DNA of 64,000 nucleotides, from the NCBI RefSeq assembly GCF_015550595.1, contig NZ_JADNBB010000023.1:1-64000 (forward strand). The letters run 5' to 3'. Positions 44,470-53,000 of this stretch are shown one piece after another. The stretch comes from Parabacteroides goldsteinii (GTDB lineage: Bacteria > Bacteroidota > Bacteroidia > Bacteroidales > Tannerellaceae). The translations under genes were made by a program, and so were the position numbers. Each line of letters begins with the position of its first letter. Within the stretch, counting starts at the first letter, position 1. The notes under the pieces were generated by a model, which worked only from the letters and a program-made list of their open reading frames with translations, was not told the origin of the DNA and searched no databases.

Positions 44470-45279
44470 ATGAGAGATATGAAAAAGATTACAGGTTTAT
44501 TAATGGCGGTATTTTTATTGCTGACTAGTTGCGGAAGTGTGCCTTTGACGGGAAGAAAACAAGTACTGCTTGTTTCGGATCAGGAAGTGTTGTCATCAAG
44601 CCTGACACAATATGGCGACTATATGAAATCGGCCACGAAATCTACTGATAAGGCTAAGAGTGAAATGGTTACCCGGGTAGGGAAGAAGATCGCAGCTGCA
44701 ACCGAGGCTTATCTGAAAGCCAATGGAATGGAAAGCGAGATCAAGAATTTTCAATGGGAATTTAATCTGGTGAAAGACAACCAGGTGAATGCTTTCTGTA
44801 TGCCGGGTGGAAAGATCGTGGTATATGAGGGCTTGCTTCCTTTGGTGGCATCGGATGACGAGTTGGCGGTCGTAGTTGGTCATGAAGTGGCCCATGCCGT
44901 AGCCAAGCATAGCAACGAACGAATGAGTCAGCAGTTGATGACCCAATATGGTGCTGCTATCCTGGGACAGGCTGTAAGTGATAAAAGTGCAACTGTTCAG
45001 ACACTGGCTAGCACAGTCTATGGAGTAGGGGCACAGTACGGTGTCATGCTGCCTTTCTCTCGTAAGCATGAGTCGGAAGCCGATTATATGGGACTGGTGT
45101 TTATGGCTATGGCAGGTTATAATCCGGAAGTGGCGGTTAACTTCTGGCAAAAAATGTCTGCCGGAAAAGGAGGCAGCACACCGGAGTTTATGAGTACTCA
45201 CCCGAGTGATGCAACACGTATCACAGAGATCCAGCGAGTATTGCCGGAGATCAAGGTAAAGTATAAAATAGGGAAATAA
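44470..45279 (+). CDS. M48-family metallopeptidase lipoprotein
   Basis: About 266-269 residues; start at the Met of MRDMKK or, more likely, of MKKITGLL at 44479. It has a lipoprotein signal (LLMAVFLLLTSC). The zinc site is VVVGHEVAHAVAKH (HExxH), with the third ligand Glu in SEADYMGLVFM. Family M48 members in this size class (LoiP/BepA-like) degrade or fold damaged envelope proteins. The gene stands alone with its own -7 element and ends before a terminator at 45439. Confidence 0.93.
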   Translation: MRDMKKITGLLMAVFLLLTSCGSVPLTGRKQVLLVSDQEVLSSSLTQYGDYMKSATKSTDKAKSEMVTRVGKKIAAATEAYLKANGMESEIKNFQWEFNLVKDNQVNAFCMPGGKIVVYEGLLPLVASDDELAVVVGHEVAHAVAKHSNERMSQQLMTQYGAAILGQAVSDKSATVQTLASTVYGVGAQYGVMLPFSRKHESEADYMGLVFMAMAGYNPEVAVNFWQKMSAGKGGSTPEFMSTHPSDATRITEIQRVLPEIKVKYKIGK

Positions 45280-45438
45280 TGTTGGTAAATGGCACGCGAA
45301 ATAATGCACATCAGATAGATAACCGCTGATTATATATTGAAATAGAAGATCTATCAGGCTGTGATTCGTCATGAAGGGGCTTAAGTATAAAATATTGTCC
45401 GTTTGTTTAATTTTGGAATGGATAATTGACTGCCAAGG

Positions 45439-45472
45439 TAGGAGGAAAATTTCAAAATGTATTTTCCTCCTA
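45439..45472. terminator. Hairpin between M48 and orphan genes
   Basis: The perfect 12-bp stem TAGGAGGAAAAT/ATTTTCCTCCTA has a 10-nt loop and lies 160 bp after the M48 stop. The following sequence is only moderately T-rich, so terminator function is likely but not certain. Confidence 0.55.
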
Positions 45473-45501
45473 TTGGGTTTTGTCCATGAAGAGAAATTCA
45501 T

Positions 45502-45759
45502 TTACTTGCTTTGAAAATAATTAGATAGATTAATATCAACATCATGTTTAGCTTCTTCTATTGAATAAGTTTTCATAGGATAAACGGTCAGGCTTTTTCT
45601 TGTCCCTGCTCTGTTTTCAGTAATGTTAGTGTGATTGACCGAAGAAAGTGACTCCGTGAAGTCCCTTAACTTATTCATATCCTCCGGAACGTTTACGTGT
45701 ACTTTTAAATAAGGATTCTCTGGGTGAATCTTTACCATTTCTGTTTCAAACTGTTTCAT
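45502..45759 (-). CDS. Small orphan protein
   Basis: A protein of 85 residues without signal peptide or recognised domain. The central part, LTVYPMKTYSIEEAKHDVDINL, looks like a strand-helix unit. It starts 25 bp downstream of the T9SS-like protein gene on the same strand. The base composition is more A/T-rich than the core genes. I do not recognise it. Confidence 0.5.
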   Translation of the reverse strand: MKQFETEMVKIHPENPYLKVHVNVPEDMNKLRDFTESLSSVNHTNITENRAGTRKSLTVYPMKTYSIEEAKHDVDINLSNYFQSK

Positions 45760-45784
45760 TTCAAATAGCTTTTAATGATATATG

Positions 45785-46876
45785 TTATAATTTAAGTTTG
45801 CATCTTTTATTCCCAACTTGTACAATATAAATTTGATTAGTGAAAAGACTGATTTCTTCTCGTTCGGATTTAGTTGCAGCAGAATAATGTAAGTGACCGG
45901 AAATGTCATAAATATTTATTCTTTCCCCATGTTTTGCGTTGGTAACAATAATATTACCGGATGATTTATATATCTGACAACCATTGGTGTATGCTATGTT
46001 TTCGCTAGATGTGTCTTCGTTATAGGAATAACTGTAAATGTCAATCCAATATGTATTCCATATGTTGCTGCCCCAGAAAAAATGAGCTTCTTCTATTAAA
46101 TCATTATTGTCGTCATATTTGTATTTAGTTTTGGAAGAAAAGCCTCCGTTGTCGTTATACTTGTATTCTTCAATTTGATTTTTGTTATAAATCCATTCTT
46201 CTTTAAGGATTAGTTTATTCCATTCTTCATTTTTTCTAAATATTTTTGTTAAACGATTTTGTTTGTCAAACTCGTATAGCTCTTCCTCTCCTTTTTTGAA
46301 TGTATTATCTTCAATGTCATAAATGTATCTCTCATATTTATATCCTAGGGAATTGTCTGTGACAATGTATTTCTCCGATTTGATAAATTTATCAAATCGG
46401 TCACTATATATCCAATTAACCATGGAATCTACACCTGTATTTGTGTAATAACATTCCGTTTTACGGAATGGGGTTTCACTGGATAATAATTTCCCATCCT
46501 CTGTATAAGTATAAGTATAAGTTTCCTCAGTGTTACTACTTGATTCTTTATGGCACTTTAATTCCCCATTTGGGTAAAAAGTATAAGTAATAATCGGCTT
46601 ATAGTCTCCGTTATGAAAAAAAACGGTTAATCCATCTTCGCTATAATTGTAAAAATAAGTAAATGTTTGACTATGAGATAATCCCCCATCATATCTTTTA
46701 GAGACAATTTTATTTGCAGTCATTTTATACTTTTGCCCGTAGATAAATGGACTAATCGAATAACCTTGTGTAAAAGGATCTTTAGGAGAGGGAGTTTTGG
46801 GTACACCGTGATTTGCTCCAATGACAAAAGGAATCATACAAAATAAATTAAAAAGGAGAAATACTAGACTTTTCAT
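45785..46876 (-). CDS. Secreted YD-repeat-like protein with T9SS-like tail
   Basis: A protein of 363 residues with a signal peptide (SLVFLLFNLFCMIPFVIGA). The middle has recurrent Tyr-Asp blocks such as KYDDNNDLIEEAHF, YEFDKQNRLTKIFRK and YTEDGKLLSSETP, resembling YD/RHS-like repeats. The C-terminal 60 residues (GERINIYDISGHLHYS to YIVQVGNKRCKLKL) match the type A sorting-domain pattern of type IX secretion, with the typical YDISG and final basic beta-strand. Export is clear; T9SS use is inference, since no por/gld secretion genes are seen here. Confidence 0.65.
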   Translation of the reverse strand: MKSLVFLLFNLFCMIPFVIGANHGVPKTPSPKDPFTQGYSISPFIYGQKYKMTANKIVSKRYDGGLSHSQTFTYFYNYSEDGLTVFFHNGDYKPIITYTFYPNGELKCHKESSSNTEETYTYTYTEDGKLLSSETPFRKTECYYTNTGVDSMVNWIYSDRFDKFIKSEKYIVTDNSLGYKYERYIYDIEDNTFKKGEEELYEFDKQNRLTKIFRKNEEWNKLILKEEWIYNKNQIEEYKYNDNGGFSSKTKYKYDDNNDLIEEAHFFWGSNIWNTYWIDIYSYSYNEDTSSENIAYTNGCQIYKSSGNIIVTNAKHGERINIYDISGHLHYSAATKSEREEISLFTNQIYIVQVGNKRCKLKL

Positions 46877-47253
46877 ACTGATATAAGTATTTTCACCTCC
46901 CTGTCCCTTCCGGTCGGCATTATTAAATAAAAAAGCGTAAGGACCATCGTTTATTACTGCTTTGAGGCTCTGGACTGCCCATATCCCAATAATAGAACAA
47001 TGATCCCACGCTTTATGAAGGTATATAATCTATCCGTTATAAGGATAGGTATATAACAAACATAAGCGCAGGAGCCATTTAGTCTATTATCTTGAGATAT
47101 TGAAATTGTCCAGATTTCAAAGCAAGATAATATCGAAACGCTTCTACGTTATTTCCAATATCATACAAAGGTCGTGTTTTAGGATGATTACTGCAAGATA
47201 TTTAATCAAATTCTATCTCTGCTGTTTCCTGGTATTATGATATGACGAAGAAT
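46877..47253. other. Gene-free gap with RNA-like structures
   Basis: Besides the small RNA candidate, a second strong hairpin lies at 47085-47132: a 10-bp stem TATTATCTTG/CAAGATAATA with an inner 7-bp stem TTGAAAT/ATTTCAA, enclosed by AAGCG/CGCTT at 47064-47068 and 47139-47143. No coding sequence is visible. Confidence 0.55.
46921..47050 (-). ncRNA. Candidate small RNA with -7 element and terminator
   Basis: On the minus strand TATGTTTG (47057-47064) matches the -7 consensus. A stem CTATCC/GGATAG follows (47030-47048), then a long rod: outer stem AAAGCGT/ACGCTTT (47008-47014, 46932-46938) extended inward by CATTGTT/AACGATG and ATTATTG/CAGTAAT. It ends in a run of six T's (minus strand, near 46930), so the rod doubles as an intrinsic terminator. 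About 125-130 nt in total. It precedes the T9SS-like gene and could instead be its leader. Confidence 0.5.
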
Positions 47254-49047
47254 TTACACGGTGATCCCCATTTTTTTCATCAGGAAGCAAGCATTCATAT
47301 TCTGTGCAACCCCTTCACGCAGTTGATACGAGAAGGTCAGCTCTTCATTTTTGATGTCTGCCTCAAAGCGGTAATTCTTTATCTGGGCAGGGAATTCCTT
47401 TTCCAGTTCGCCCAGCGCCAGGTCATGCGTAGCGATAATTCCGCAGGTCTGGTAAGACACCAGCTGTTTCATCAGAGCTAGCGAACCTTTCTGTTTATCG
47501 ATGGAATTGGTTCCTTTTAATATTTCATCCAGGATAATAAATAACTTTTCTCCCTGATGCAAACGGTCGATAATCATCTTCAGGCGTTTCAGTTCGGCAA
47601 AGAAATAAGACTCGTTGCTCACCAGCGAATCGGATGTACGCAGGCTGGTCACCATCTTGGCCGGATATACAGTCAGCGAGTCGGCATAGACCGGAGCACC
47701 GATGCAAGCCAGCAGATAATTGACTCCGACAGTACGCAGATAGGTACTTTTACCGGCCATATTCGCCCCTGTAATGATCAGGAACCACGGACTTTTCTCG
47801 ATGGATATATCATTCCGTACACAAATGTCGCGGCGAAGCAACGGATGCCCCAACGCTTTACCGCTCATTTTGAAATAAGCGTCGGCTATTTCCGGATAAA
47901 TATATCCCGGATGGTTGAAGGCAAATCCTCCCAGCGAACTGTAAGCATCGAAACGTCCCAGGGCATCGAACCAACGGGGAATGTCTTCCGCATGCTGTTG
48001 TATCCAACTTTCCAACCTCATGGCTGTCCGGGTATCTCGTAAGATAAAGATGTTGAGGATAATTCCTATGAAGCTGACGCGTTGGTCGAGGGCACCGATA
48101 CATTTCGATAGCTTCTTCAACGCTTTCGAAGCTGTCCCGTCTACTCCGGTAAACAGCTTGCTTATTTCCGACAATTCAGCCGATTTGAAAGCATCGCCTT
48201 CTATGCTTTTGATCAACAGGGAATAGGTGGAAAGTATCTTTTCCATCTTATCCACGGAGTTGTGAAGTTCAGTGATTTGTTTTGCCCGGATATTCGCAAT
48301 AAGAAGTGCAATGGCAAAGAATATTCCGAAGGCAGATAAACCGATCACCTCCAATGCCAAACCTATAAATATAGCGACCCAGATGGCGGGAACAATCCAG
48401 ATCAGGCATTTCCAAAGTGTCTTTGTGATAAAGTGGGGAGTATGCCGGGTCAATGAAGCCAAAGCACTTACGTCTCCTTTCTCTTTCGGGTACAACCTTC
48501 CGGTGACAAAGAAATGTTGCCTCAGCTGGGTGAGTGTACTTAGTTCCAGGATGGCTTCCTGGCGTTTGCCTATTTCCTGCTTGTCGGTCAGCGGATTGAC
48601 AAACCAGTCGATAAGCGTTTCTTTTCCTACCGCTGTCACTGTCCGGTTGATCGACTGGAAGATCGAACGGTTGCCGAACAGGTCGAGATCCAGGCTGAAC
48701 GAATGGTCGGCCGAACTCTTTTCCGGTGCTCCGTCGAAAGCGCTGAAATCATAATCCAGCCCTTTCAATTCGTCATTGCATAATTTCACTAAGGTATCTG
48801 CATATTCCTTTAAATAAGACAGATGTGTATGATAAGCCATTAATGCAATGAACGGGATAATGAACAATACGACTGTTCCGGCCAGCACTTGCCAACCTTC
48901 CGCTTTCAGCAGCCATATAGCTGCCACGAGGCCGGCTACCAGTAACAGGCGGATCGTTCCGCATAAATGCATTTTCTTTCTTAGACTATCCGAACGGCGT
49001 GTATAAGCTGTAATCGTTTCCTTATAATATTGGTATATTTTTTCCAT
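47254..49047 (-). CDS. MutS-related membrane ATPase
   Basis: About 597 residues from MEKIYQYYKETI at 49047; 42 upstream codons are in frame but unlike the family. Near the N-terminus are two transmembrane helices (LLLVAGLVAAIWLL, VVLFIIPFIALMAYH), and a second pair near residues 210-250. The C-terminal third is a MutS domain V ATPase: Walker A GANMAGKSTYLRT, then FIILDEILKGTNSID and GIIATHDLALGEL. The mismatch-recognition domain of true MutS is missing, so this is a MutS-like protein of unknown role rather than a mismatch repair enzyme. Confidence 0.88.
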   Translation of the reverse strand: MEKIYQYYKETITAYTRRSDSLRKKMHLCGTIRLLLVAGLVAAIWLLKAEGWQVLAGTVVLFIIPFIALMAYHTHLSYLKEYADTLVKLCNDELKGLDYDFSAFDGAPEKSSADHSFSLDLDLFGNRSIFQSINRTVTAVGKETLIDWFVNPLTDKQEIGKRQEAILELSTLTQLRQHFFVTGRLYPKEKGDVSALASLTRHTPHFITKTLWKCLIWIVPAIWVAIFIGLALEVIGLSAFGIFFAIALLIANIRAKQITELHNSVDKMEKILSTYSLLIKSIEGDAFKSAELSEISKLFTGVDGTASKALKKLSKCIGALDQRVSFIGIILNIFILRDTRTAMRLESWIQQHAEDIPRWFDALGRFDAYSSLGGFAFNHPGYIYPEIADAYFKMSGKALGHPLLRRDICVRNDISIEKSPWFLIITGANMAGKSTYLRTVGVNYLLACIGAPVYADSLTVYPAKMVTSLRTSDSLVSNESYFFAELKRLKMIIDRLHQGEKLFIILDEILKGTNSIDKQKGSLALMKQLVSYQTCGIIATHDLALGELEKEFPAQIKNYRFEADIKNEELTFSYQLREGVAQNMNACFLMKKMGITV

Positions 49048-49135
49048 GCGGACAAAGATATAAAAAATGAACATACCAGTTAAGAATTGGTTATTAATAA
49101 AAGACAGGTTGCTGAATTGACTATAAATAACATTT

Positions 49136-49975
49136 ATGAAAAAGATAGCTTTGTTTCTGTTAGTCTTGTTCATCCAGGGTTTTGCAAAAGTGACAGCCCA
49201 GGTACTTGTGAAAGATCCTAAGATGGAATATAATGCAGATAGTGTGCGTGCCGTATTGGATAAGGCTCCTTATTTTTCGCTGTTCAGGGATAATTATTTT
49301 ATCGGTGGTACGACGATCGGCCATAAGCCGACCGCAGCCAATTCGGATGTGAAGTTCCAGTTGAGTATCGCCCAGCGGTTAACCAAGAGTAAGCTACCTT
49401 TCGATACCTATCTTTTCATTCAATATACACAGAAAGCCTTTTGGAATGTCTTCCAGAAATCTCTCCCTATGCGCGACCTTAACTTCAACCCGGGAATAGG
49501 CTTGGGGCATTTGATCATCCATCACAATAAATATATCGGTAAAGGATATCTGATGCTGGAACACGAATCGAACGGGAAAGACAGTACGGCTTCACGTAGT
49601 TGGAATAAGGTTACATTTGCGGCAGCCGTCGTTCTTAATAAAAACTGGGAAGCCCAGTTTAAAACATGGATACCGATCGTGGATGGTAAGTATAATAAGG
49701 ATTTGTTGAAGTATAACGGTATATTCCAGGTGGCAACCAATTTCCGGACAGACAATAAGCGGCTTAACTGCGGAGTGATCCTGACGAAACGCAAAACTTG
49801 GCTCAGCTTTAATACACAGGTAGAGTTAAGTTATAAGTTCAACAATAACGAAAACCAATATTTCTTCCTTCAATATTATAACGGGTACGGAGAAAACCTG
49901 TTGGAATATAATCACTTTAAGAGTATGCTACGGATCGGTTTCGTGATAAAACCGCAGGATTTCAGTATCTATTGA
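49136..49975 (+). CDS. Outer membrane phospholipase A
   Basis: A protein of 279 residues with a signal peptide (IALFLLVLFIQGFAKVTAQ) and a 12-stranded OMPLA-like beta-barrel. The catalytic region is the classic HESNGKDSTASRSWNKV, matching the E. coli OMPLA pattern HxSNG...SRSWN with its His-Ser-Asn triad. A calcium-binding environment nearby is plausible. The enzyme hydrolyses misplaced phospholipids in the outer leaflet when the outer membrane is disturbed. It is divergent from the MutS-like gene. Confidence 0.92.
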   Translation: MKKIALFLLVLFIQGFAKVTAQVLVKDPKMEYNADSVRAVLDKAPYFSLFRDNYFIGGTTIGHKPTAANSDVKFQLSIAQRLTKSKLPFDTYLFIQYTQKAFWNVFQKSLPMRDLNFNPGIGLGHLIIHHNKYIGKGYLMLEHESNGKDSTASRSWNKVTFAAAVVLNKNWEAQFKTWIPIVDGKYNKDLLKYNGIFQVATNFRTDNKRLNCGVILTKRKTWLSFNTQVELSYKFNNNENQYFFLQYYNGYGENLLEYNHFKSMLRIGFVIKPQDFSIY

Positions 49976-50041
49976 GAGTCTGTTTCATAGAGTTATTGAT
50001 GTTCTTCTTTCATTAATCTGCAAGCGTTCTGACTTGTCTTT

Positions 50042-50140
50042 TTCCCCACAATTTTTATCCACGTGGGGAATTATTCCCACTACTATGGGGAATACTGCCC
50101 ACTGGTGTGGGGAATATTACCCATTTAAGTGGGGATTATA
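50042..50140. repeat. 22-bp tandem array D (TGGGGAATATTCCCAC units)
   Basis: TGGGGAAT or TGGGGATT begins units at 50064, 50086, 50108 and 50130, an exact 22-bp period, each followed by a CCCA(C/T) partner so that every full unit is a small palindrome. A reverse half-unit TTCCCCAC lies just before. It is intergenic, between convergent phospholipase and DUF6078 genes. Confidence 0.75.
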
Positions 50141-50170
50141 AGTAATAAAGGCCTAAAAGTATACAATTTC

Positions 50171-50599
50171 TTACCAATCGTATTGCTCTACATATTGGTC
50201 GAAAAGCGGATCGGTATGGATACCTTGTCGCATAAAAATCAGCCGAATGATCTTTTGTTCGTCAGGGGTAATTAATCGTTCTTTCTTCTGGATGCGATAA
50301 AGGGTTCCTTTACTAAAATTTGCATTCATTGCCCGCTTGATGGCAACAGCTTTGTTATGAGGCAGATCGTCCAGTAAATGAGTAATACCCAAAGCGTACC
50401 TGTCCTTTTGATCTGCTTTGAAAAAGGGACAGCTATCTGCTTGTGGCGTTGTGCAAGCCGGGTTTATGATCGAGAAAACAGTCCGTTCCGGTGTAAGTTG
50501 TTTCGAAACGAGATAACGCAGGCATTTCGTAGAGTGTTTGCATTGCTCATTCAGGCAGTAAGCAAAACTATAGGGGACGGATTCGTATTTAGATTCCAT
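50171..50599 (-). CDS. DUF6078-family protein
   Basis: A protein of 142 residues without signal peptide. Cys pairs near the start (YCLNEQCKHSTKCLRYL) and NPACTTPQADSCPFF suggest a metal-binding or disulfide region. A basic C-terminal half (GTLYRIQKKERLITPDEQKIIRLIFMRQG, residues about 97-125) looks like a helical DNA-binding-type segment. It matches the Bacteroidales DUF6078 family; function unknown. A -7 element lies upstream at 50627-50634, divergent from the cas operon. Confidence 0.7.
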   Translation of the reverse strand: MESKYESVPYSFAYCLNEQCKHSTKCLRYLVSKQLTPERTVFSIINPACTTPQADSCPFFKADQKDRYALGITHLLDDLPHNKAVAIKRAMNANFSKGTLYRIQKKERLITPDEQKIIRLIFMRQGIHTDPLFDQYVEQYDW

Positions 50600-50626
50600 T
50601 ATGTATGTTTTGTTTAGTTAACCAAG

Positions 50627-50634
50627 CAAACATA
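50627..50634 (-). promoter_or_regulatory. -7 element of DUF6078 gene
   Basis: The minus-strand TATGTTTG followed by C matches the TAnnTTTGC consensus, 28 bp before the start. Confidence 0.5.
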
Positions 50635-50727
50635 CGTTTTATTATTTAATTATACGAAGCTTGAAGAGAAAAAAAACATGCAAAAATTATTTTTTAGGAT
50701 TTGCGTGAAATAATCCGGATAAATGGA

Positions 50728-50756
50728 TTGTAATGCATTCTACTTTTATATATTTG
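50728..50756 (+). promoter_or_regulatory. cas operon promoter
   Basis: TTG at 50728-50730 and TATATTTG at 50749-50756 are spaced 18 nt apart and match Bacteroides -33/-7 elements. The cas6 ATG lies 22 bp downstream. Confidence 0.6.
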
Positions 50757-50778
50757 TGAAAAACTAAATTAATTGAGC

Positions 50779-51555
50779 ATGAGATTTAAGTTAACCTTAC
50801 AAATACAACCGCATGTTTTAGGATATGAACTACCAATTAATTATCAGTATGAATTATCGGCTGCTATTTATCGAATATTAGCTCATAGTGATGAAAATTA
50901 TTCATCTTGGCTGCATGAAAATGGCTTCGTTATTGGTGGTAAGCGTTTTAAACTATTTACTTTCTCAAATCTTATCATACCTCGATATGGAATAGATAAA
51001 CAACGCCAACGTTTAGTTATAAAATCAGATATAATTGAATGGTTTATTAGCTTTTTACCGGAGAAGAGTACGCAACAATTTATTGAAGGCGTGTTTTGTC
51101 AACAAAGTTTCCATATTGCTGATAAGATATCTGGTGTAGAATTTCAAGTACATGAGGTGCAGGTCATGCCATCACTGGATTATCAGAAAGAAATGTGTTT
51201 TGAGACTTTATCGCCGGTTTGTGTTTCGATGCGTAAGGAGAACGGAAAGACGGAATATATTTCTCCTTCTGATCCATCGTATGTCACTGGTATTCTGACA
51301 GGTCTTTTGGCGCGTTACGAGGCCTATTATGGAAAAGAATATGACAGGGAGGTTTATTGTGACTTTATGGTGCTCGATGAACCGAAGTCTGTTTTAGTGA
51401 AAATAAAAGCCGGAACTCCGCAGCAAACATTTGTACGAGGATATCGGTACAAATTTAAAGTTAAACTCCCGGAACCTTTGATGAAGATAGGTTATGGAAG
51501 TGGATGGGGGGAGAAAGGGGCGATTGGATTTGGGATGATTGGAGTATATATTTAA
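50779..51555 (+). CDS. cas6: CRISPR endoribonuclease Cas6
   Basis: About 258 residues from the ATG at 50779 (a TTG at 50773 is possible). It processes the long CRISPR transcript by cutting within each repeat. The N-terminal RAMP ferredoxin fold contains YELSAAIYRILAHSDENYSSWLH; a His in this region may be catalytic. The C-terminal glycine-rich loop IGYGSGWGEKGAIGFGMIG is the family hallmark. It is the first gene of the cas operon, as in many I-B loci, 14 bp before cas8b1. Confidence 0.95.
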   Translation: MRFKLTLQIQPHVLGYELPINYQYELSAAIYRILAHSDENYSSWLHENGFVIGGKRFKLFTFSNLIIPRYGIDKQRQRLVIKSDIIEWFISFLPEKSTQQFIEGVFCQQSFHIADKISGVEFQVHEVQVMPSLDYQKEMCFETLSPVCVSMRKENGKTEYISPSDPSYVTGILTGLLARYEAYYGKEYDREVYCDFMVLDEPKSVLVKIKAGTPQQTFVRGYRYKFKVKLPEPLMKIGYGSGWGEKGAIGFGMIGVYI

Positions 51556-51569
51556 ATTTACAATATAAA

Positions 51570-52982
51570 ATGAAGAAAACATGTACAAATATTGATTACA
51601 ACGTTCTCTTGGAACCGACCGGAGATCCTTTTATTGATTCAGGAGGATATGTGTTAAAGGCTTTATCTGATTATTATCCTGAATGTGATGTGTTGGAATT
51701 AATCATGTTAGTTACTAAAATATATGTGGATAATTGGGATGCGAAGATTAATCCGTTCTTTCTGAATTCAAAAATAACACAACCTGCTTTTAAAGCAGAG
51801 AAGAAAAAGGAAGAAACGAAATTATACTTTTTGGGTCTTTTGGAAGAAACTCTACCATATATTGTTGGCTATTGTAGAGTTACCGGAAGAAAAACGAAAC
51901 TTTTTCCGGCAGGTAGAGATAATACGGTTTTATCCGGTTCAGGTACGTTCGTAAATTTTCATAACTCTTTTGATACAGGAATTATGTTATCGAAAGAAGC
52001 ATTGATACGATATCATTTTCTTCCTTTGGGATGTGAGTTGCTTCAAGGTAGAGTTTGTGTGATTAGTAGTACAAACCAGTCAACTACTGAGCTATATGCA
52101 AAAGAATGTTGTGATAGAATATTATATGATCTAGGGCAGAATGCTTCTCTGGGATTATTAAGAAATGAGTCTCGATCCCCTGGGACAGCTATATTTAGAT
52201 TTTTGGATAAGGTGAGTATGCATTATGCAGATAATAATATCGGAAGTGAATATATAACACTTTATCATTTTACAAACTTTGGAGCAAGTCCTGATGTACA
52301 AATTTATACGCTTCCGTCCCAAGCCTTTGATTTTTATAAAGAAACACGTAAAGCACAATATAAGACAAACTGGAATATTTTTGTGAATCATCATTATAGA
52401 TGTTCCGATTATAAGAAAATACAATACAATGATGAAACAAATTCTTTTATAGCCTTAGATAAAAAACAGGAAATAAGCATAAATGAAGATAATTTCAAGT
52501 TTTGGAGAAATATTATTTATGACAAATTGCTGATAGGAGCAAATATTATTAGTGATGTCAGGAAATGGAGTGTGTATCACCATTTTGATTTAGAACTATT
52601 AGAGTGTTATTTAATTAATATACAGAGTATGAAAAAGGAAACTGTTGACAAAATAAATCAAATAGCAGATTTTATTCTTAGCTATAATTCGGAAGTAGAC
52701 ATGAAGAAGGTCTTGACAAAACTGAATGGCGTGAAGAATCCATATTTGTTGAGACGATTTGTATTGAAAGTAATAGAAGATAATTATAAGAGAGGAAATG
52801 AGATGCCTCTTGTTACTGTAGAGGATTATGTAGATTACTTATTTCCAGATTCAAACTCCTGGATGGAAACACGTGATGTTCTATTGATTTCAATTTATCA
52901 GAAATTACATGAAAGACATTTGAATGTGGAAGTAGAAGAAACAGTTTTCGATGAAAAAGAATTTGGCGATGATGAAGTTTAA
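51570..52982 (+). CDS. cas8b1: Type I-B large subunit Cas8b1/Cst1
   Basis: A protein of 470 residues from MKKTCTNIDYN, 14 bp after cas6; an upstream in-frame ATG inside cas6 is rejected. It is the large Cascade subunit that recognises the PAM. Family traits of Cst1 are visible: YCRVTGRKTKLFPAGRDNT, SGSGTFVNFHNSFDTG and LSKEALIRYHFLPLGCELL. It is followed by cas7 after 18 bp. Low sequence conservation is normal for Cas8; context and the I-B set make the call firm. Confidence 0.9.
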   Translation: MKKTCTNIDYNVLLEPTGDPFIDSGGYVLKALSDYYPECDVLELIMLVTKIYVDNWDAKINPFFLNSKITQPAFKAEKKKEETKLYFLGLLEETLPYIVGYCRVTGRKTKLFPAGRDNTVLSGSGTFVNFHNSFDTGIMLSKEALIRYHFLPLGCELLQGRVCVISSTNQSTTELYAKECCDRILYDLGQNASLGLLRNESRSPGTAIFRFLDKVSMHYADNNIGSEYITLYHFTNFGASPDVQIYTLPSQAFDFYKETRKAQYKTNWNIFVNHHYRCSDYKKIQYNDETNSFIALDKKQEISINEDNFKFWRNIIYDKLLIGANIISDVRKWSVYHHFDLELLECYLINIQSMKKETVDKINQIADFILSYNSEVDMKKVLTKLNGVKNPYLLRRFVLKVIEDNYKRGNEMPLVTVEDYVDYLFPDSNSWMETRDVLLISIYQKLHERHLNVEVEETVFDEKEFGDDEV

Positions 52983-53000
52983 CCTTATAATATAAACAAT

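Noticed and set aside
44596-45501. 301-codon open frame antisense to the M48 peptidase
   Set aside because: The HExxH protein on the plus strand is clearly the real gene.
46921-47143. Structured region considered as 6S, SRP RNA or tmRNA
   Set aside because: The SRP tetraloop motif, the tmRNA tag/tRNA ends and a 6S-like central bubble of usual length are not seen.
47254-49047. Annotation as mismatch repair MutS
   Set aside because: Only the ATPase domain matches; transmembrane helices replace the mismatch-recognition domain.
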